From NCBI GenBank assembly GCA_002490835.1, contig DKUU01000015.1:1-22176 (forward strand): 22,176 nt of DNA. Direction: 5' to 3'. The position numbers and the translations under genes were made by a program. Each line of letters begins with the position of its first letter. Position 1 is the first letter of the stretch. The notes beneath the pieces were generated by a model. The model was not told the origin of the DNA. It was given only the letters and a program-made list of their open reading frames with translations, and did not search any database. Below are positions 1-7,225 of the stretch, piece by piece. Source of the DNA: Lachnospiraceae bacterium UBA7196 (lineage in GTDB: Bacteria > Bacillota > Clostridia > Lachnospirales > Lachnospiraceae).

Positions 1-337
1 GCCCTATTATAACACGGGCATCGACATAGGTAAGTCCCAGCTTGTCGAGTGAAACCTGAAACGCCTTCTTCGCGTTTTCATATCCGGCATCCTGAATCCA
101 GAGCTTTGTGGTGATGAAAAGCTCCTCTCTGGAAATGCCGGTCTTTTGCATTGCTGCACGTATCGCGTCTCCGACTGCCTCCTCATTGAAATAGGCCGCG
201 GCCGTGTCGATCAGCCGATAGCCCGCCGCCAGCGCATCCGTTACCGCCTGCTCGCATACCGCCGCTTCCGGCACCTGAAACACGCCGAATCCCTCCATAG
301 GCATTTTTACGCCATTACTTAATGTTGTGTACTCCAT
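1..337 (-). CDS. Aldo/keto reductase, N-terminal part (runs off window)
   Basis: The N-terminal 112 residues of an NADPH-dependent aldo/keto reductase of the 2,5-diketo-D-gluconate reductase type are visible; the C-terminus lies beyond base 1. These soluble enzymes reduce aldehydes and ketones; the substrate cannot be told from this part. The segment LIDTAAAYFNE carries the family's catalytic Asp and Tyr, and TTKLW carries the catalytic Lys. I chose the ATG at 335-337 because AGGAGG lies 6 bases upstream of it; the ATG six bases further upstream abuts the AGGAGG and is too close. The gene is divergent from the TetR regulator at 568-1152 and shares its promoter region, so it is the probable target of that regulator. 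Family assignment is firm; the physiological role is unknown. Confidence 0.9.
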   Translation of the reverse strand, partial: MEYTTLSNGVKMPMEGFGVFQVPEAAVCEQAVTDALAAGYRLIDTAAAYFNEEAVGDAIRAAMQKTGISREELFITTKLWIQDAGYENAKKAFQVSLDKLGLTYVDARVIIG

Positions 338-384
338 TTTCATCCTCCTTTTTCTTTCATCATCCAGTCTTTTTTTGTTTAGAA

Positions 385-420
385 AATATCCACGTGTTGA
401 TTTTTTCCTACATGGATATT
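385..420. promoter_or_regulatory. Inverted repeat, candidate TetR operator
   Basis: AATATCCACGTG (385-396) and TACATGGATATT (409-420) form an imperfect inverted repeat of 12-base arms, 10 of 12 matching, separated by 12 bases. It spans from before the -35 to the start of the -10 of the regulator promoter and the likely start site of the reductase. A dimeric TetR-family protein bound here would block both directions. The link to the adjacent regulator is inferred from position. Confidence 0.5.
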
Positions 421-425
421 ATAAT
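397..425 (+). promoter_or_regulatory. Sigma-A promoter for the TetR-family gene
   Basis: TTGATT (397-402), a 17-base spacer and a perfect TATAAT (420-425) point toward the TetR gene. The predicted leader is about 135 bases. The -10 lies within the 8-base palindrome ATTATAAT (418-425), so a minus-strand -10 overlaps it. Confidence 0.65.
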
Positions 426-446
426 CTATCTATCAGAAAACCTTAA
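418..446 (-). promoter_or_regulatory. Possible divergent promoter for the aldo/keto reductase
   Basis: Reading the minus strand, TTAAGG (441-446), 17 bases and TATAAT (418-423) face the reductase gene. The -35 is poor but the -10 is perfect and shares the ATTATAAT palindrome with the plus-strand promoter. Initiation would fall around 411. Confidence 0.4.
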
Positions 447-567
447 TTTCCAGATTTTTAAACATGGCGTTTATGCCACACATTCCGGATTTTGGATATT
501 TTCGCTATGCTTCAACTGTTTTATGCCGCATGACCGCGCAAAAATAAAGATAAAGGGAGGCATCAAC

Positions 568-1152
568 ATGGATTTTAATAGGGAGCAGCACGTGGACTTA
601 CGTGTCCAAAAGACCCGTGAAGCCATCAAAAATACGTTTCGGGAAATGATCTGTGAAATGCCCGCAGAAAAGATCACAGTCAAAGAGCTGACCGACCGGG
701 CAAGGATCCACCGGAAAACTTTCTATCTTCACTACGCGACCATAGAGGCCCTCTATCAGGATATGATGTCAGAAATTGCAGATGGTTATTACCGGGAAAT
801 GGAAAAGCTCAAACCGCCCTATTCCTTCAAGGATATGAACCGAATCTTTTTCACCTATTATGCAAAGCAGGGCAAATTTGTAGAGCGGCTGATCTGTGAA
901 CCAAGTTATCGGCCTTTCTGCAATCAGCTCCATGCCGCTACCTTGCAGCACAACTTAGACCGTTATAACCCTTACGCCGATTTCAGCCCGGAAAAACAGA
1001 GCATGATCCATACCTTTCTGGTAGTCAGCTCCCTTGAGCTTTACAGACAGTGGATCGCCGACGGCAAAAAACTTCCTTTAGAGGAAGTGATCGAACTGAC
1101 CGGAAAATTACTCGACGAGGGAATTTCCGGCATCATCCGCAAAGGCGCATGA
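568..1152 (+). CDS. TetR/AcrR-family transcriptional regulator
   Basis: A 194-residue protein of the usual TetR-family length. Residues about 12-60 form the DNA-binding domain: a first helix (VQKTREAIKNTFREM) and a helix-turn-helix, TVKELTDRARIHRKTFYLHY, whose KTFYLHY recognition-helix end is typical of the family. The rest is a helical ligand-binding and dimerisation region with no recognisable ligand signature. The open frame extends upstream to 322, but the ATG at 568 has GGGAGG 7 bases before it, and the upstream translation is low-complexity non-coding sequence containing the promoter. It is divergent from an aldo/keto reductase, a common regulator-target arrangement. Probably an autorepressor and repressor of the reductase; the inducer is unknown. 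Confidence 0.9.
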   Translation: MDFNREQHVDLRVQKTREAIKNTFREMICEMPAEKITVKELTDRARIHRKTFYLHYATIEALYQDMMSEIADGYYREMEKLKPPYSFKDMNRIFFTYYAKQGKFVERLICEPSYRPFCNQLHAATLQHNLDRYNPYADFSPEKQSMIHTFLVVSSLELYRQWIADGKKLPLEEVIELTGKLLDEGISGIIRKGA

Positions 1153-1168
1153 ATTTGCGGCTTTGCGC

Positions 1169-1726
1169 TCATACTTTAGGCTGTCTCCCATAAACTTGGG
1201 GTAACCCAAACGGCACCTCCTTAAACGTCTCGCAGAGACTTTCGTAGGTCGTATAATCAAGTTTTTCACTGTCCCGGAAGCGGACGCGCCATTCATCCCG
1301 GACCGCGTCCGCCAGAAGCCCCGCGCATTCGCTTTTTGTCAAAAGAATCGCCGGAAAGACATAATAGATCATAAACAGGTTAATGTCCATCTGGTTTCTG
1401 CCGCTTATTTTTCCCCGCTTGGCAAAACGCGTCTCCACGGCGTCCGCAAGGGTCTTTGCCACTTCTGCTGCCGCCTGATGCCGCGTCTTAACCTGATCCT
1501 GATTCTCAACCCCAGACTGATTCTCAGCCTCTTCCTGATTCTCAGTCTGATCCTGATTCTCAACCTCTTCCTGCTCCTCAGCCTCTTCTACAAAACACAC
1601 CATCCTTGTGAGAAGTTGCGCGTTTTTCTTCCGGAAATACTCCATCCGCTCCTTGTAGACCTTTCTTTTGATGCGGTCTAACATCCGCGCCATATCGTCA
1701 AACATCGTTTCCGCCTGCTCTAACAT
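1169..1726 (-). CDS. Hypothetical protein with six-residue acidic repeats
   Basis: I do not recognise this 185-residue protein. The N-terminal ~45 residues are charged and probably helical (DRIKRKVYKERMEYFRKK). Residues about 47-76 are five tandem copies of a six-residue unit close to E-E-x-E-N-Q. The C-terminal ~90 residues look globular and contain the hydrophobic stretch INLFMIYYVFPAILL, which could be a buried helix rather than a membrane span. The ATG at 1724-1726 follows GAAAGGA at suitable distance. It ends 16 bases from the convergent TetR gene and is divergent from tRNA-Trp. A weak minus-strand promoter (TTAAGA, 17 bases, TATAGC) overlaps the tRNA promoter. The intact frame across the repeat and a good ribosome binding site support a real gene; function unknown. 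Confidence 0.7.
   Translation of the reverse strand: MLEQAETMFDDMARMLDRIKRKVYKERMEYFRKKNAQLLTRMVCFVEEAEEQEEVENQDQTENQEEAENQSGVENQDQVKTRHQAAAEVAKTLADAVETRFAKRGKISGRNQMDINLFMIYYVFPAILLTKSECAGLLADAVRDEWRVRFRDSEKLDYTTYESLCETFKEVPFGLPQVYGRQPKV
1499..1588. repeat. 18-bp tandem repeat, five units, in frame within a CDS
   Basis: Five contiguous 18-base units start at 1499, 1517, 1535, 1553 and 1571, with a consensus close to CTGATTCTCARCCTCTTC on the plus strand. A further half unit may precede them. Because 18 is a multiple of three, each unit adds six residues to the minus-strand protein without a frameshift. The units differ by several substitutions, so it is an aged array rather than a recent expansion. 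Confidence 0.85.
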
Positions 1727-1768
1727 ACGTCATCCGTCCTTTCTTTTTATTTTTTCTAAAATTGCCGG

Positions 1769-1797
1769 TTGCGTCTGTCCCTCACCTATGCTATAAT
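1769..1797 (+). promoter_or_regulatory. Promoter of tRNA-Trp
   Basis: TTGCGT (1769-1774), 17 bases, TATAAT (1792-1797), with an extended -10 TG at 1789-1790. Transcription would start near 1804, about 30 bases before the mature tRNA. A 5-bp hairpin (1806-1810 with 1822-1826) lies in the 5' leader. Confidence 0.75.
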
Positions 1798-1832
1798 GAT
1801 TTTCGGCGGTTTTCTTAATCTACCGCAAACAT

Positions 1833-1903
1833 AGGGGCATAGTTCAAAGGTAGAACAGTGGTCTCCAAAACCATCGATGTGGGTTCGATTCCTACTGCCC
1901 CTG
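1833..1903 (+). tRNA. tRNA-Trp (anticodon CCA)
   Basis: The cloverleaf folds completely. The acceptor AGGGGCA (1833-1839) pairs with TGCCCCT (1896-1902), with discriminator G1903. The anticodon stem GTGGT/ACCAT encloses loop CTCCAAA with anticodon CCA at 1865-1867. The T arm is GTGGG-TTCGATT-CCTAC. It reads UGG, hence tryptophan. The 3' CCA is not encoded and must be added enzymatically. It is a lone tRNA with its own promoter and terminator. Confidence 0.97.
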
Positions 1904-1917
1904 TTGTTACGACCCGC

Positions 1918-1940
1918 AAGCCGCTGCTCGCGGTTTTTTT
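1918..1940 (+). terminator. Rho-independent terminator after tRNA-Trp
   Basis: AAGCCGC (1918-1924) pairs with GCGGTTT (1930-1936) around loop TGCTC, with one G-U pair, running straight into a T run ending at 1940. The stem is short, so some read-through into the lipoprotein gene starting 30 bases on is possible. Confidence 0.75.
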
Positions 1941-1970
1941 GATTTATGAACCAAAAAGAGAGGTATTTTC

Positions 1971-2477
1971 ATGTTAAAAAAAGTCGCAGTTCTTTTCGCA
2001 TCATCTCTCCTTGCAGCTTTCCTGCTCTGTGCCTGCGGAGAGGAAAAGCCGGCTCTTCTCACGTCCACTGATTACGATCTGGACGCGGAGACAGCACAGA
2101 CGATCCGCGGCGTGAAGATCGGCGATGGTCCGGAAGCCTTCCTTGCCGCCTACCGGGATTACGATATCCTTTCCTCGATAAACGGCGGCGAATATCTGAC
2201 CCTGTCCGTGGAAGACATCCCTTTTGACACCTCCCTGACTACCATTCTACCCTCTTTCTTTGTGGATGGCACTGCACTGGAAATCGAGAGCTTCTGCGAA
2301 GAAAACGGCATCGAAAAAGAGCAGCTTCTCTCCTTTCTCACCGACGAAAACTATCTGAATACGCACACCGTGGTCTACCGCTATCTTGTCTTCACATGGG
2401 AAGATGGGGTGATCACCGATATCCTTTCGGAAGCGATGGACTACAACCGCGACGGCTCTTTCTACGAGGCAAACTGA
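1971..2477 (+). CDS. Small lipoprotein of unknown function
   Basis: A 168-residue protein with a lipoprotein signal: MLKK, a hydrophobic stretch VAVLFASSLLAAFLL, then a lipobox-like LCAC at about residues 19-22, giving a lipidated Cys followed by GEEK. The mature part is acidic and contains a motif rich in Asp/Glu but nothing I can assign to a family. Start: the ATG follows AGAGAGGT at a good distance. It should be anchored outside the cytoplasmic membrane. No promoter is visible in the 30 bases between the tRNA terminator and the gene, so expression probably depends on read-through from the tRNA-Trp promoter. The last 16 bases overlap the 3' end of the convergent ABC transporter gene. Confidence 0.8.
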   Translation: MLKKVAVLFASSLLAAFLLCACGEEKPALLTSTDYDLDAETAQTIRGVKIGDGPEAFLAAYRDYDILSSINGGEYLTLSVEDIPFDTSLTTILPSFFVDGTALEIESFCEENGIEKEQLLSFLTDENYLNTHTVVYRYLVFTWEDGVITDILSEAMDYNRDGSFYEAN

Positions 2478-4210
2478 CTCTCATAAAGCTTCGCATAGAA
2501 GCCTTTCTTTGCAAGCAGAGTCTCATGATTTCCCTGTTCGATGATATTGCCGTCCCGCATCACGAGGATTACATCCGCCTCCCGTATCGTGGACAGCCTG
2601 TGTGCCACGATAAAGCTGGTCCTGCCCTGCATCATGGTGGCAAAAGCCTTCTGGATCCTAATCTCCGTCCTTGTATCAATAGAAGAAGTAGCCTCGTCCA
2701 AAATCAACATCGGCGGCAGGCAGAGCATCACTCTGGTAATACACAAAAGCTGCTTTTGCCCCTGAGAGAGGCTCCCCCCGTCCTCGCCGATCATCGTATC
2801 GTACCCTTTGGAAAGTCTCTTGATAAAGCTGTGCGCATGAGACGCTTTAGCCGCGGCAATCACTTCCTCATCCGTGGCCTCCGGCTTTCCCATCACAATA
2901 TTATCCCGGATCGTTCCGGTCTTCAGCCACGTTTCCTGCAGTACCATGCCATAGTTTTCTCTGAGACTTTCTCTTGTCACATCCCGGATATCCGCGCCAT
3001 CCACGCAGATCTTTCCGGCATCCACATCATAGAAGCGCATCAGCAGGTTAATCACCGTAGTCTTTCCGCAGCCCGTCGGCCCCACGATGGCCACCCGCTG
3101 TCCTGACTTCACGGACAGATTAAAATCCGTGATCAGCGGCTTATCAGGCACATAGGAAAAGTCCACATGCGTAAGCTCCACCTGCCCTTTTACGGCCTGC
3201 AATACGACGGCGTTTTCCGGCTCCGGCACCTGCGGCTGCTCCTCGATCAGTTCAAAGATCCTTGCGGCGCAGGCTAACGCGTTTTGCAGCTCCGTCACAA
3301 CACCCGATATTTCGTTAAAAGGCTTTGTGTACTGACTCGCATAAGAAAGGAAACAGGAAAGCTGCCCCACGCTGATCCCTCCACGGATCGCATAGAGGGC
3401 GCCGATCACCGCCACGCCCGCATACACCAGATTATTGACGAATCTGGTCGACGGGTTGGTCAGCGAGGAATAAAAGATCGCGCGCAGGGAACAGGCTTCC
3501 AGTCTCCCATTGATCTCATCAAAGGCAAGAAGCGCCTCGTCCTCATGGGAAAAGGCCTGCACCACCTTCTGATTTCCCACCATCTCCTCGATAAGCGCCG
3601 TCTGCTCTCCCCTCGTCTCCGACTGGAGCTTAAACATAGTAAACGTCCGCTTGGCAATAAAGCCGGCTACAAAAAATGACAGCGGTGTCACCACAACAAC
3701 GACACCCGTGACGGTAACATTGACACTTAGCATAAAGCCCAGCGTTCCCAGAATGGTGATCACTCCCGTAAAGAACTGCGTAAATCCCATCAGCAGACCG
3801 TCCGCGAACTGATCCACATCCGCGATCACGCGGCTGACTACCTCGCCGTAAGAATGTCCGTCAATGTATTTCAGGGGCAGGATCTCGATCTTGCGAAAGG
3901 CCTCGTCGCGAATGTCCTGCACGATCCGATAAGTCATCCTGTTGTTGCACACGTTCATGATCCACTGCGCAAGGGCGGTAAAGGCCACCACGAACGCCGC
4001 CTGTCTGAGGATCCCAAAGATTGCCGGGAAATCCACCTGCCGCGGGCCGATGATCTTATCAATGACTCTTCCGGTCAATATAGGAAAATACAAAGTCAAC
4101 GCCACCGTTACCGTCGCCATGATGATCGATACCGCCAGCAAAAACCAATATCTCCTGATATAACGCAGGACTTTTTTGAAAGTCTCCTTCTGTCCCGATT
4201 TATTCCTCAT
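2462..4210 (-). CDS. ABC exporter half-transporter with intact catalytic site (LmrD/TM288-like subunit)
   Basis: A 582-residue half-transporter: an ABC-transporter type 1 membrane domain with six predicted helices (residues about 20-320), then a nucleotide-binding domain. Walker A is GPTGCGKT (377-384), the signature is LSQGQ (481-485) instead of LSGGQ, Walker B is MLILDE with catalytic Glu506, and the switch is His537 (VAHR). It therefore has an intact catalytic Glu and His but a deviant signature. The partner encoded just upstream has the opposite defects, matching heterodimeric multidrug exporters such as TM287/288, LmrCD and YheH/YheI. Expected to export hydrophobic compounds or lipids; substrate unknown. 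It is 186 bases downstream of its partner, and that gap holds a large palindromic element. GAGGT precedes the ATG. The 3' end overlaps the convergent lipoprotein gene by 16 bases. Confidence 0.93.
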   Translation of the reverse strand: MRNKSGQKETFKKVLRYIRRYWFLLAVSIIMATVTVALTLYFPILTGRVIDKIIGPRQVDFPAIFGILRQAAFVVAFTALAQWIMNVCNNRMTYRIVQDIRDEAFRKIEILPLKYIDGHSYGEVVSRVIADVDQFADGLLMGFTQFFTGVITILGTLGFMLSVNVTVTGVVVVVTPLSFFVAGFIAKRTFTMFKLQSETRGEQTALIEEMVGNQKVVQAFSHEDEALLAFDEINGRLEACSLRAIFYSSLTNPSTRFVNNLVYAGVAVIGALYAIRGGISVGQLSCFLSYASQYTKPFNEISGVVTELQNALACAARIFELIEEQPQVPEPENAVVLQAVKGQVELTHVDFSYVPDKPLITDFNLSVKSGQRVAIVGPTGCGKTTVINLLMRFYDVDAGKICVDGADIRDVTRESLRENYGMVLQETWLKTGTIRDNIVMGKPEATDEEVIAAAKASHAHSFIKRLSKGYDTMIGEDGGSLSQGQKQLLCITRVMLCLPPMLILDEATSSIDTRTEIRIQKAFATMMQGRTSFIVAHRLSTIREADVILVMRDGNIIEQGNHETLLAKKGFYAKLYESQFAS

Positions 4211-4273
4211 AAAAACACCTCGCTCACTTGCACCTTATTTCGCTATTACGAACCTGATTTTAAAACTGTAATG

Positions 4274-4384
4274 ATTGTGCAAATAGGATAACCATAAGCA
4301 GACCCATGACTGAAGTAAATTCCTACGGAATTAACTTCTAACGGAGCGAAAGCGCGTCTGCGTTGGTTATGCTATTTGTACAAT
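4274..4384. repeat. Nested palindromic element between the two ABC genes
   Basis: Outer arms 4274-4303 and 4356-4384 are inverted copies of 29-30 bases, matching at all but about five positions, including shared blocks CAAATAG, ATAACCA and GCAGAC. Inside is a hairpin, GAAGTAAATTCC (4312-4323) with GGAATTAACTTC (4327-4338), 11 of 12 paired around loop TAC. It is followed by a small GC-GAAA-GC hairpin at about 4347-4354. The inner hairpin has a relative at 11829-11855. It has no coding potential. It could be a mobile palindromic repeat, or an RNA structure that sets the ratio of the two transporter messages. Confidence 0.85.
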
Positions 4385-4396
4385 CTTCACAAACAT

Positions 4397-6118
4397 TTAT
4401 TCCCTCGGAAATTGAGAATAGTAAATCTCTTGATAGACCTCGCACCCCGCCAGCAGCTCCTCATGCGTCCCCAGCCCCGCCATCTCGCCGTCCTCCAGCA
4501 CAATGATCTGATCCGCGTGCCGGATGGAAGAAGCGCGCTGCGACACAATAAAGACCGTTGTCTCCTCAGGCAGCTCCCTGATCGCGGTCCGCAGCGCCGC
4601 TTCCGTCGCATAGTCAAGCGCCGAAGCGCTGTCGTCCAAAATCAGGATTTTGGGCCTTCCCACCAGCGCTCTGGCGATGGTGAGACGCTGCCTCTGTCCG
4701 CCGGAGAGATTACGTCCCTCCTGCGCTACGGGCGCGTCAAGGCCGCCTTCCTTCGCTTCCACAAACTCCCTGGCCTGCGCGCTTGCAAGCGCTTCCCAGA
4801 GTTCTTCGTCGCTCGCATCTCCTCTGCCCCATAAGAGATTGTCCCGGATCGTTCCCCTAAAAAGCACCGCCCGCTGCAGCACGACGCCCACTTTTTCCCG
4901 CAGTTCTTCCATCCCGTAGGTCTTCACATCCCTGCCGTCTATGCGCACCGTCCCCTTCGTCGCATCATAAAAGCGGGGGATCATGTTGACAAGCGAAGAC
5001 TTACCGGAGCCCGTGCCGCCGATCACGCCCACGGTCTGCCCCTTCTTTACCGTAATATGAATATCGGAGAGGGATTCCGCGCCCGCGCCCGCATAGGCCA
5101 GATGCACGTGGTCAAACTCCACGGCAGGGGCCTCCGCCTGCGCTGCCAAAGGCGCCTGCTCTCCCCACTGCATAGAGGATTTCACCTCGAAGATGCCCTC
5201 GATGCGGTTTGCGCAGGCCAACGCCTTGGTGATGAGGATGATGAGATTGGCCAGCTTCACCAGTTCCACCAGAATCTGGGACATATAGTTGACCAAAGAC
5301 ACCACCTGCCCCTGTGAAATGACCGCCTCGTCCACGCGGACAGCACCGGTGTAAAGTAAAAAGATCGTAGCGACATTGACAATGATATATGTGACCGGAT
5401 TAGTCAACGCCGATAATTTTCCCACAAAGAGCTGCAGATTGGTCAGCGCGGTATTTTTCTCCTCAAAGCGCGCCGTCTCCTCCGCCTCCTTATGAAAAGC
5501 GCGGATCACCCGCGCACCCACAAGATTCTCTCTGGTCGTAAGCAGCACCGCGTCCAGTCCCGCCTGCACCTTTTTATAAAGCGGCATGGTAATCATCATA
5601 ATCCCAAAGACCACCACTGCCAAAAGCGGTATTGTCACCACAAAGATAAGCGCCGCTTTGGCATCAATGAAAAAGGCCATGATCATCGCGCCAAAAACAA
5701 TAAAGGGAGAACGCAGGAATAAACGAAGTACCATATTGACGCCGTTCTGCACCTGATTGACATCAGACGTCATGCGCGTGATCAGCGTAGAGGAACCCAG
5801 CGTGTCAAGCTCTGTGAAAGAGAGACTCTGGATATGTTGAAAAAGGGCATGCTTTAACTTTGCGGAAAAGCCCACAGCTGCCTTGGCCGCAAAATACTGC
5901 GCCGTCACGGAACATAACAGTCCGATCAGCCCCAGTGCCACCAGTATAAGGCCCGAGCGAAGCACTGCGCCGTCGTCCGCCTGCCGAATTCCGTGATCGA
6001 TGATATTCGCCATCACGAACGGCACAAACAGCTCGAAGGTGGCTTCCAGCATCTTAAAGAGAGGCGCCAGCACCGTCTCCTTTTTATAATCTTTTAAATA
6101 AACCAACAGTTTTCTCAT
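4397..6118 (-). CDS. ABC exporter half-transporter with degenerate catalytic site (LmrC/TM287-like subunit)
   Basis: A 573-residue half-transporter: membrane domain in residues about 15-310 and nucleotide-binding domain after it. Walker A is GGTGSGKS (367-374) and the signature is canonical LSGGQ (471-475). In Walker B (ILILDD) the catalytic Glu is replaced by Asp496, and the switch His is replaced by Gln527 (VSQR). These are the replacements known in the degenerate subunit of heterodimeric exporters of the TM287/288 class. Its own Walker A/B with the partner's LSQGQ makes the silent site; its LSGGQ with the partner's Walker A/B makes the working site. It starts 20 bases after the LCP gene and is probably cotranscribed with it. 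The ribosome binding site (GGATGGGAAAG) is weak. Confidence 0.93.
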   Translation of the reverse strand: MRKLLVYLKDYKKETVLAPLFKMLEATFELFVPFVMANIIDHGIRQADDGAVLRSGLILVALGLIGLLCSVTAQYFAAKAAVGFSAKLKHALFQHIQSLSFTELDTLGSSTLITRMTSDVNQVQNGVNMVLRLFLRSPFIVFGAMIMAFFIDAKAALIFVVTIPLLAVVVFGIMMITMPLYKKVQAGLDAVLLTTRENLVGARVIRAFHKEAEETARFEEKNTALTNLQLFVGKLSALTNPVTYIIVNVATIFLLYTGAVRVDEAVISQGQVVSLVNYMSQILVELVKLANLIILITKALACANRIEGIFEVKSSMQWGEQAPLAAQAEAPAVEFDHVHLAYAGAGAESLSDIHITVKKGQTVGVIGGTGSGKSSLVNMIPRFYDATKGTVRIDGRDVKTYGMEELREKVGVVLQRAVLFRGTIRDNLLWGRGDASDEELWEALASAQAREFVEAKEGGLDAPVAQEGRNLSGGQRQRLTIARALVGRPKILILDDSASALDYATEAALRTAIRELPEETTVFIVSQRASSIRHADQIIVLEDGEMAGLGTHEELLAGCEVYQEIYYSQFPRE

Positions 6119-6138
6119 AAAACAGTCTTTCCCATCCT

Positions 6139-7224
6139 CTACTGCAAAAATTCATCGGTCTGTTCTTTGATCTCGGCGTTTATGCGCTGTACCTCTCCCG
6201 ACGGGGTGTATGCTTCCCCCGGATAAAGCACCTGATGAAGCTGCCTCACATTCTCCTCCAGATCGATCGGAATCACGCAGCTTCCCTTACTGCCGACATT
6301 CGCGCCTGCCCTGCCGCCCTCAAAGGGGAAGCCGTCGCTGGCCGTCACGCGATAGCCGGCCACACTGCCCAGCACGCTCAGAATCTCATTGGCATTCAAA
6401 GAGGTCTCCACCTGCGGCAGCACAGCATTGACTAAATCAGTCAGTTCCTTGACCGAAGCGCCGCGCGCCTTCTCCATCATAGCCGAAAGCACCTCTCTCT
6501 GCCGCTCGGCCCGTCTGAAATCGTCCCCTTTCGTGTAGCGGATCCGACAGTAGGCCGTAGCCTGCATCCCGTTTAGAAGCTGTCTTCCGGTCTGCTTCAC
6601 AGGCGTATAATCCACTTTCAACTCCTCGGCCATACATAGCTGATAATTATTCAGATGGGAAATCTCCGACTCCGTGACTTCCATCTCGATACCGCCCAGC
6701 GCATCGACCGCATCGATCAAACCGGAAAACCCGATGGTGACATAGTCCGTGACCGCCAGATCCAGATTCCGGTTGAGCATATTGATCGCCTGCTCCGGTC
6801 CGCCGCGGGCGTAGGCTGTATTACATTTATTATAAGAATCGTTTCCCAGATTCAGGTAAGTATCGCGAAAGACAGAGACCAGCTTGATCTCCTGCTTATC
6901 CTGATCGATGCTGGCGATCATAATGGTATCGCTCCTCGTACCCTTCCCCAATTCTCCGTCTCTGGCATCCACCCCAAAAAGGGCTATGTTGCGGCAGCCC
7001 TTTTTCTCTTCCTTCTTCTCCGGCTTTACCTCTTCTTTCCCCGTCGGCTCTTTTGGGACAATCTCTTCATTCACATGGATCTGTTCTTGGTCTATGTTTG
7101 TATGATTGACTTCTCTGGTCATTACAATGACCACATACATCATGCCGATGGAGAGGAGCAATACGACGATCTCCACGATCAAAAGCGGGATGCCTCCCCG
7201 AAAGCCGCGCTTTCTCTTATCCAT
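6139..7224 (-). CDS. LytR-CpsA-Psr (LCP) family cell-wall glycopolymer ligase
   Basis: A 361-residue membrane-anchored protein: a basic N-terminus (MDKRKRGFRGG), one membrane helix at about residues 12-35, a charged Lys/Glu-rich linker, then an LCP domain from about residue 78. Visible LCP landmarks are NIALFGVDAR, the TRSDTIMI segment and VSVFRDT, which hold the conserved Arg and Asp residues that bind the pyrophosphate of the polyprenyl donor. The family transfers teichoic acid or capsule-like polymers from a lipid carrier to peptidoglycan outside the membrane; some members were first described as attenuators. It has its own promoter overlapping the end of radA and is followed after 20 bases by the ABC exporter pair. 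The start has AAAGGAG 7-8 bases upstream. Family assignment is firm; the polymer attached is unknown. Confidence 0.92.
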   Translation of the reverse strand: MDKRKRGFRGGIPLLIVEIVVLLLSIGMMYVVIVMTREVNHTNIDQEQIHVNEEIVPKEPTGKEEVKPEKKEEKKGCRNIALFGVDARDGELGKGTRSDTIMIASIDQDKQEIKLVSVFRDTYLNLGNDSYNKCNTAYARGGPEQAINMLNRNLDLAVTDYVTIGFSGLIDAVDALGGIEMEVTESEISHLNNYQLCMAEELKVDYTPVKQTGRQLLNGMQATAYCRIRYTKGDDFRRAERQREVLSAMMEKARGASVKELTDLVNAVLPQVETSLNANEILSVLGSVAGYRVTASDGFPFEGGRAGANVGSKGSCVIPIDLEENVRQLHQVLYPGEAYTPSGEVQRINAEIKEQTDEFLQ

Positions 7225-7225
7225 A

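Noticed and set aside
322..567. N-terminal extension of the TetR gene to 322
   Set aside because: The extension is low-complexity translation of the divergent promoter region; the ATG at 568 has a strong ribosome binding site and gives the normal family start.
1499..1588. CRISPR array
   Set aside because: The 18-bp units are contiguous with no spacers, diverged and in frame within a coding sequence. No cas genes or direct repeats with spacers occur anywhere in the window.
1478..1681. Plus-strand Leu/Ile-rich frame opposite the hypothetical gene
   Set aside because: It is the antisense reading of the 18-bp repeat, which mimics a hydrophobic peptide; no ribosome binding site precedes it.
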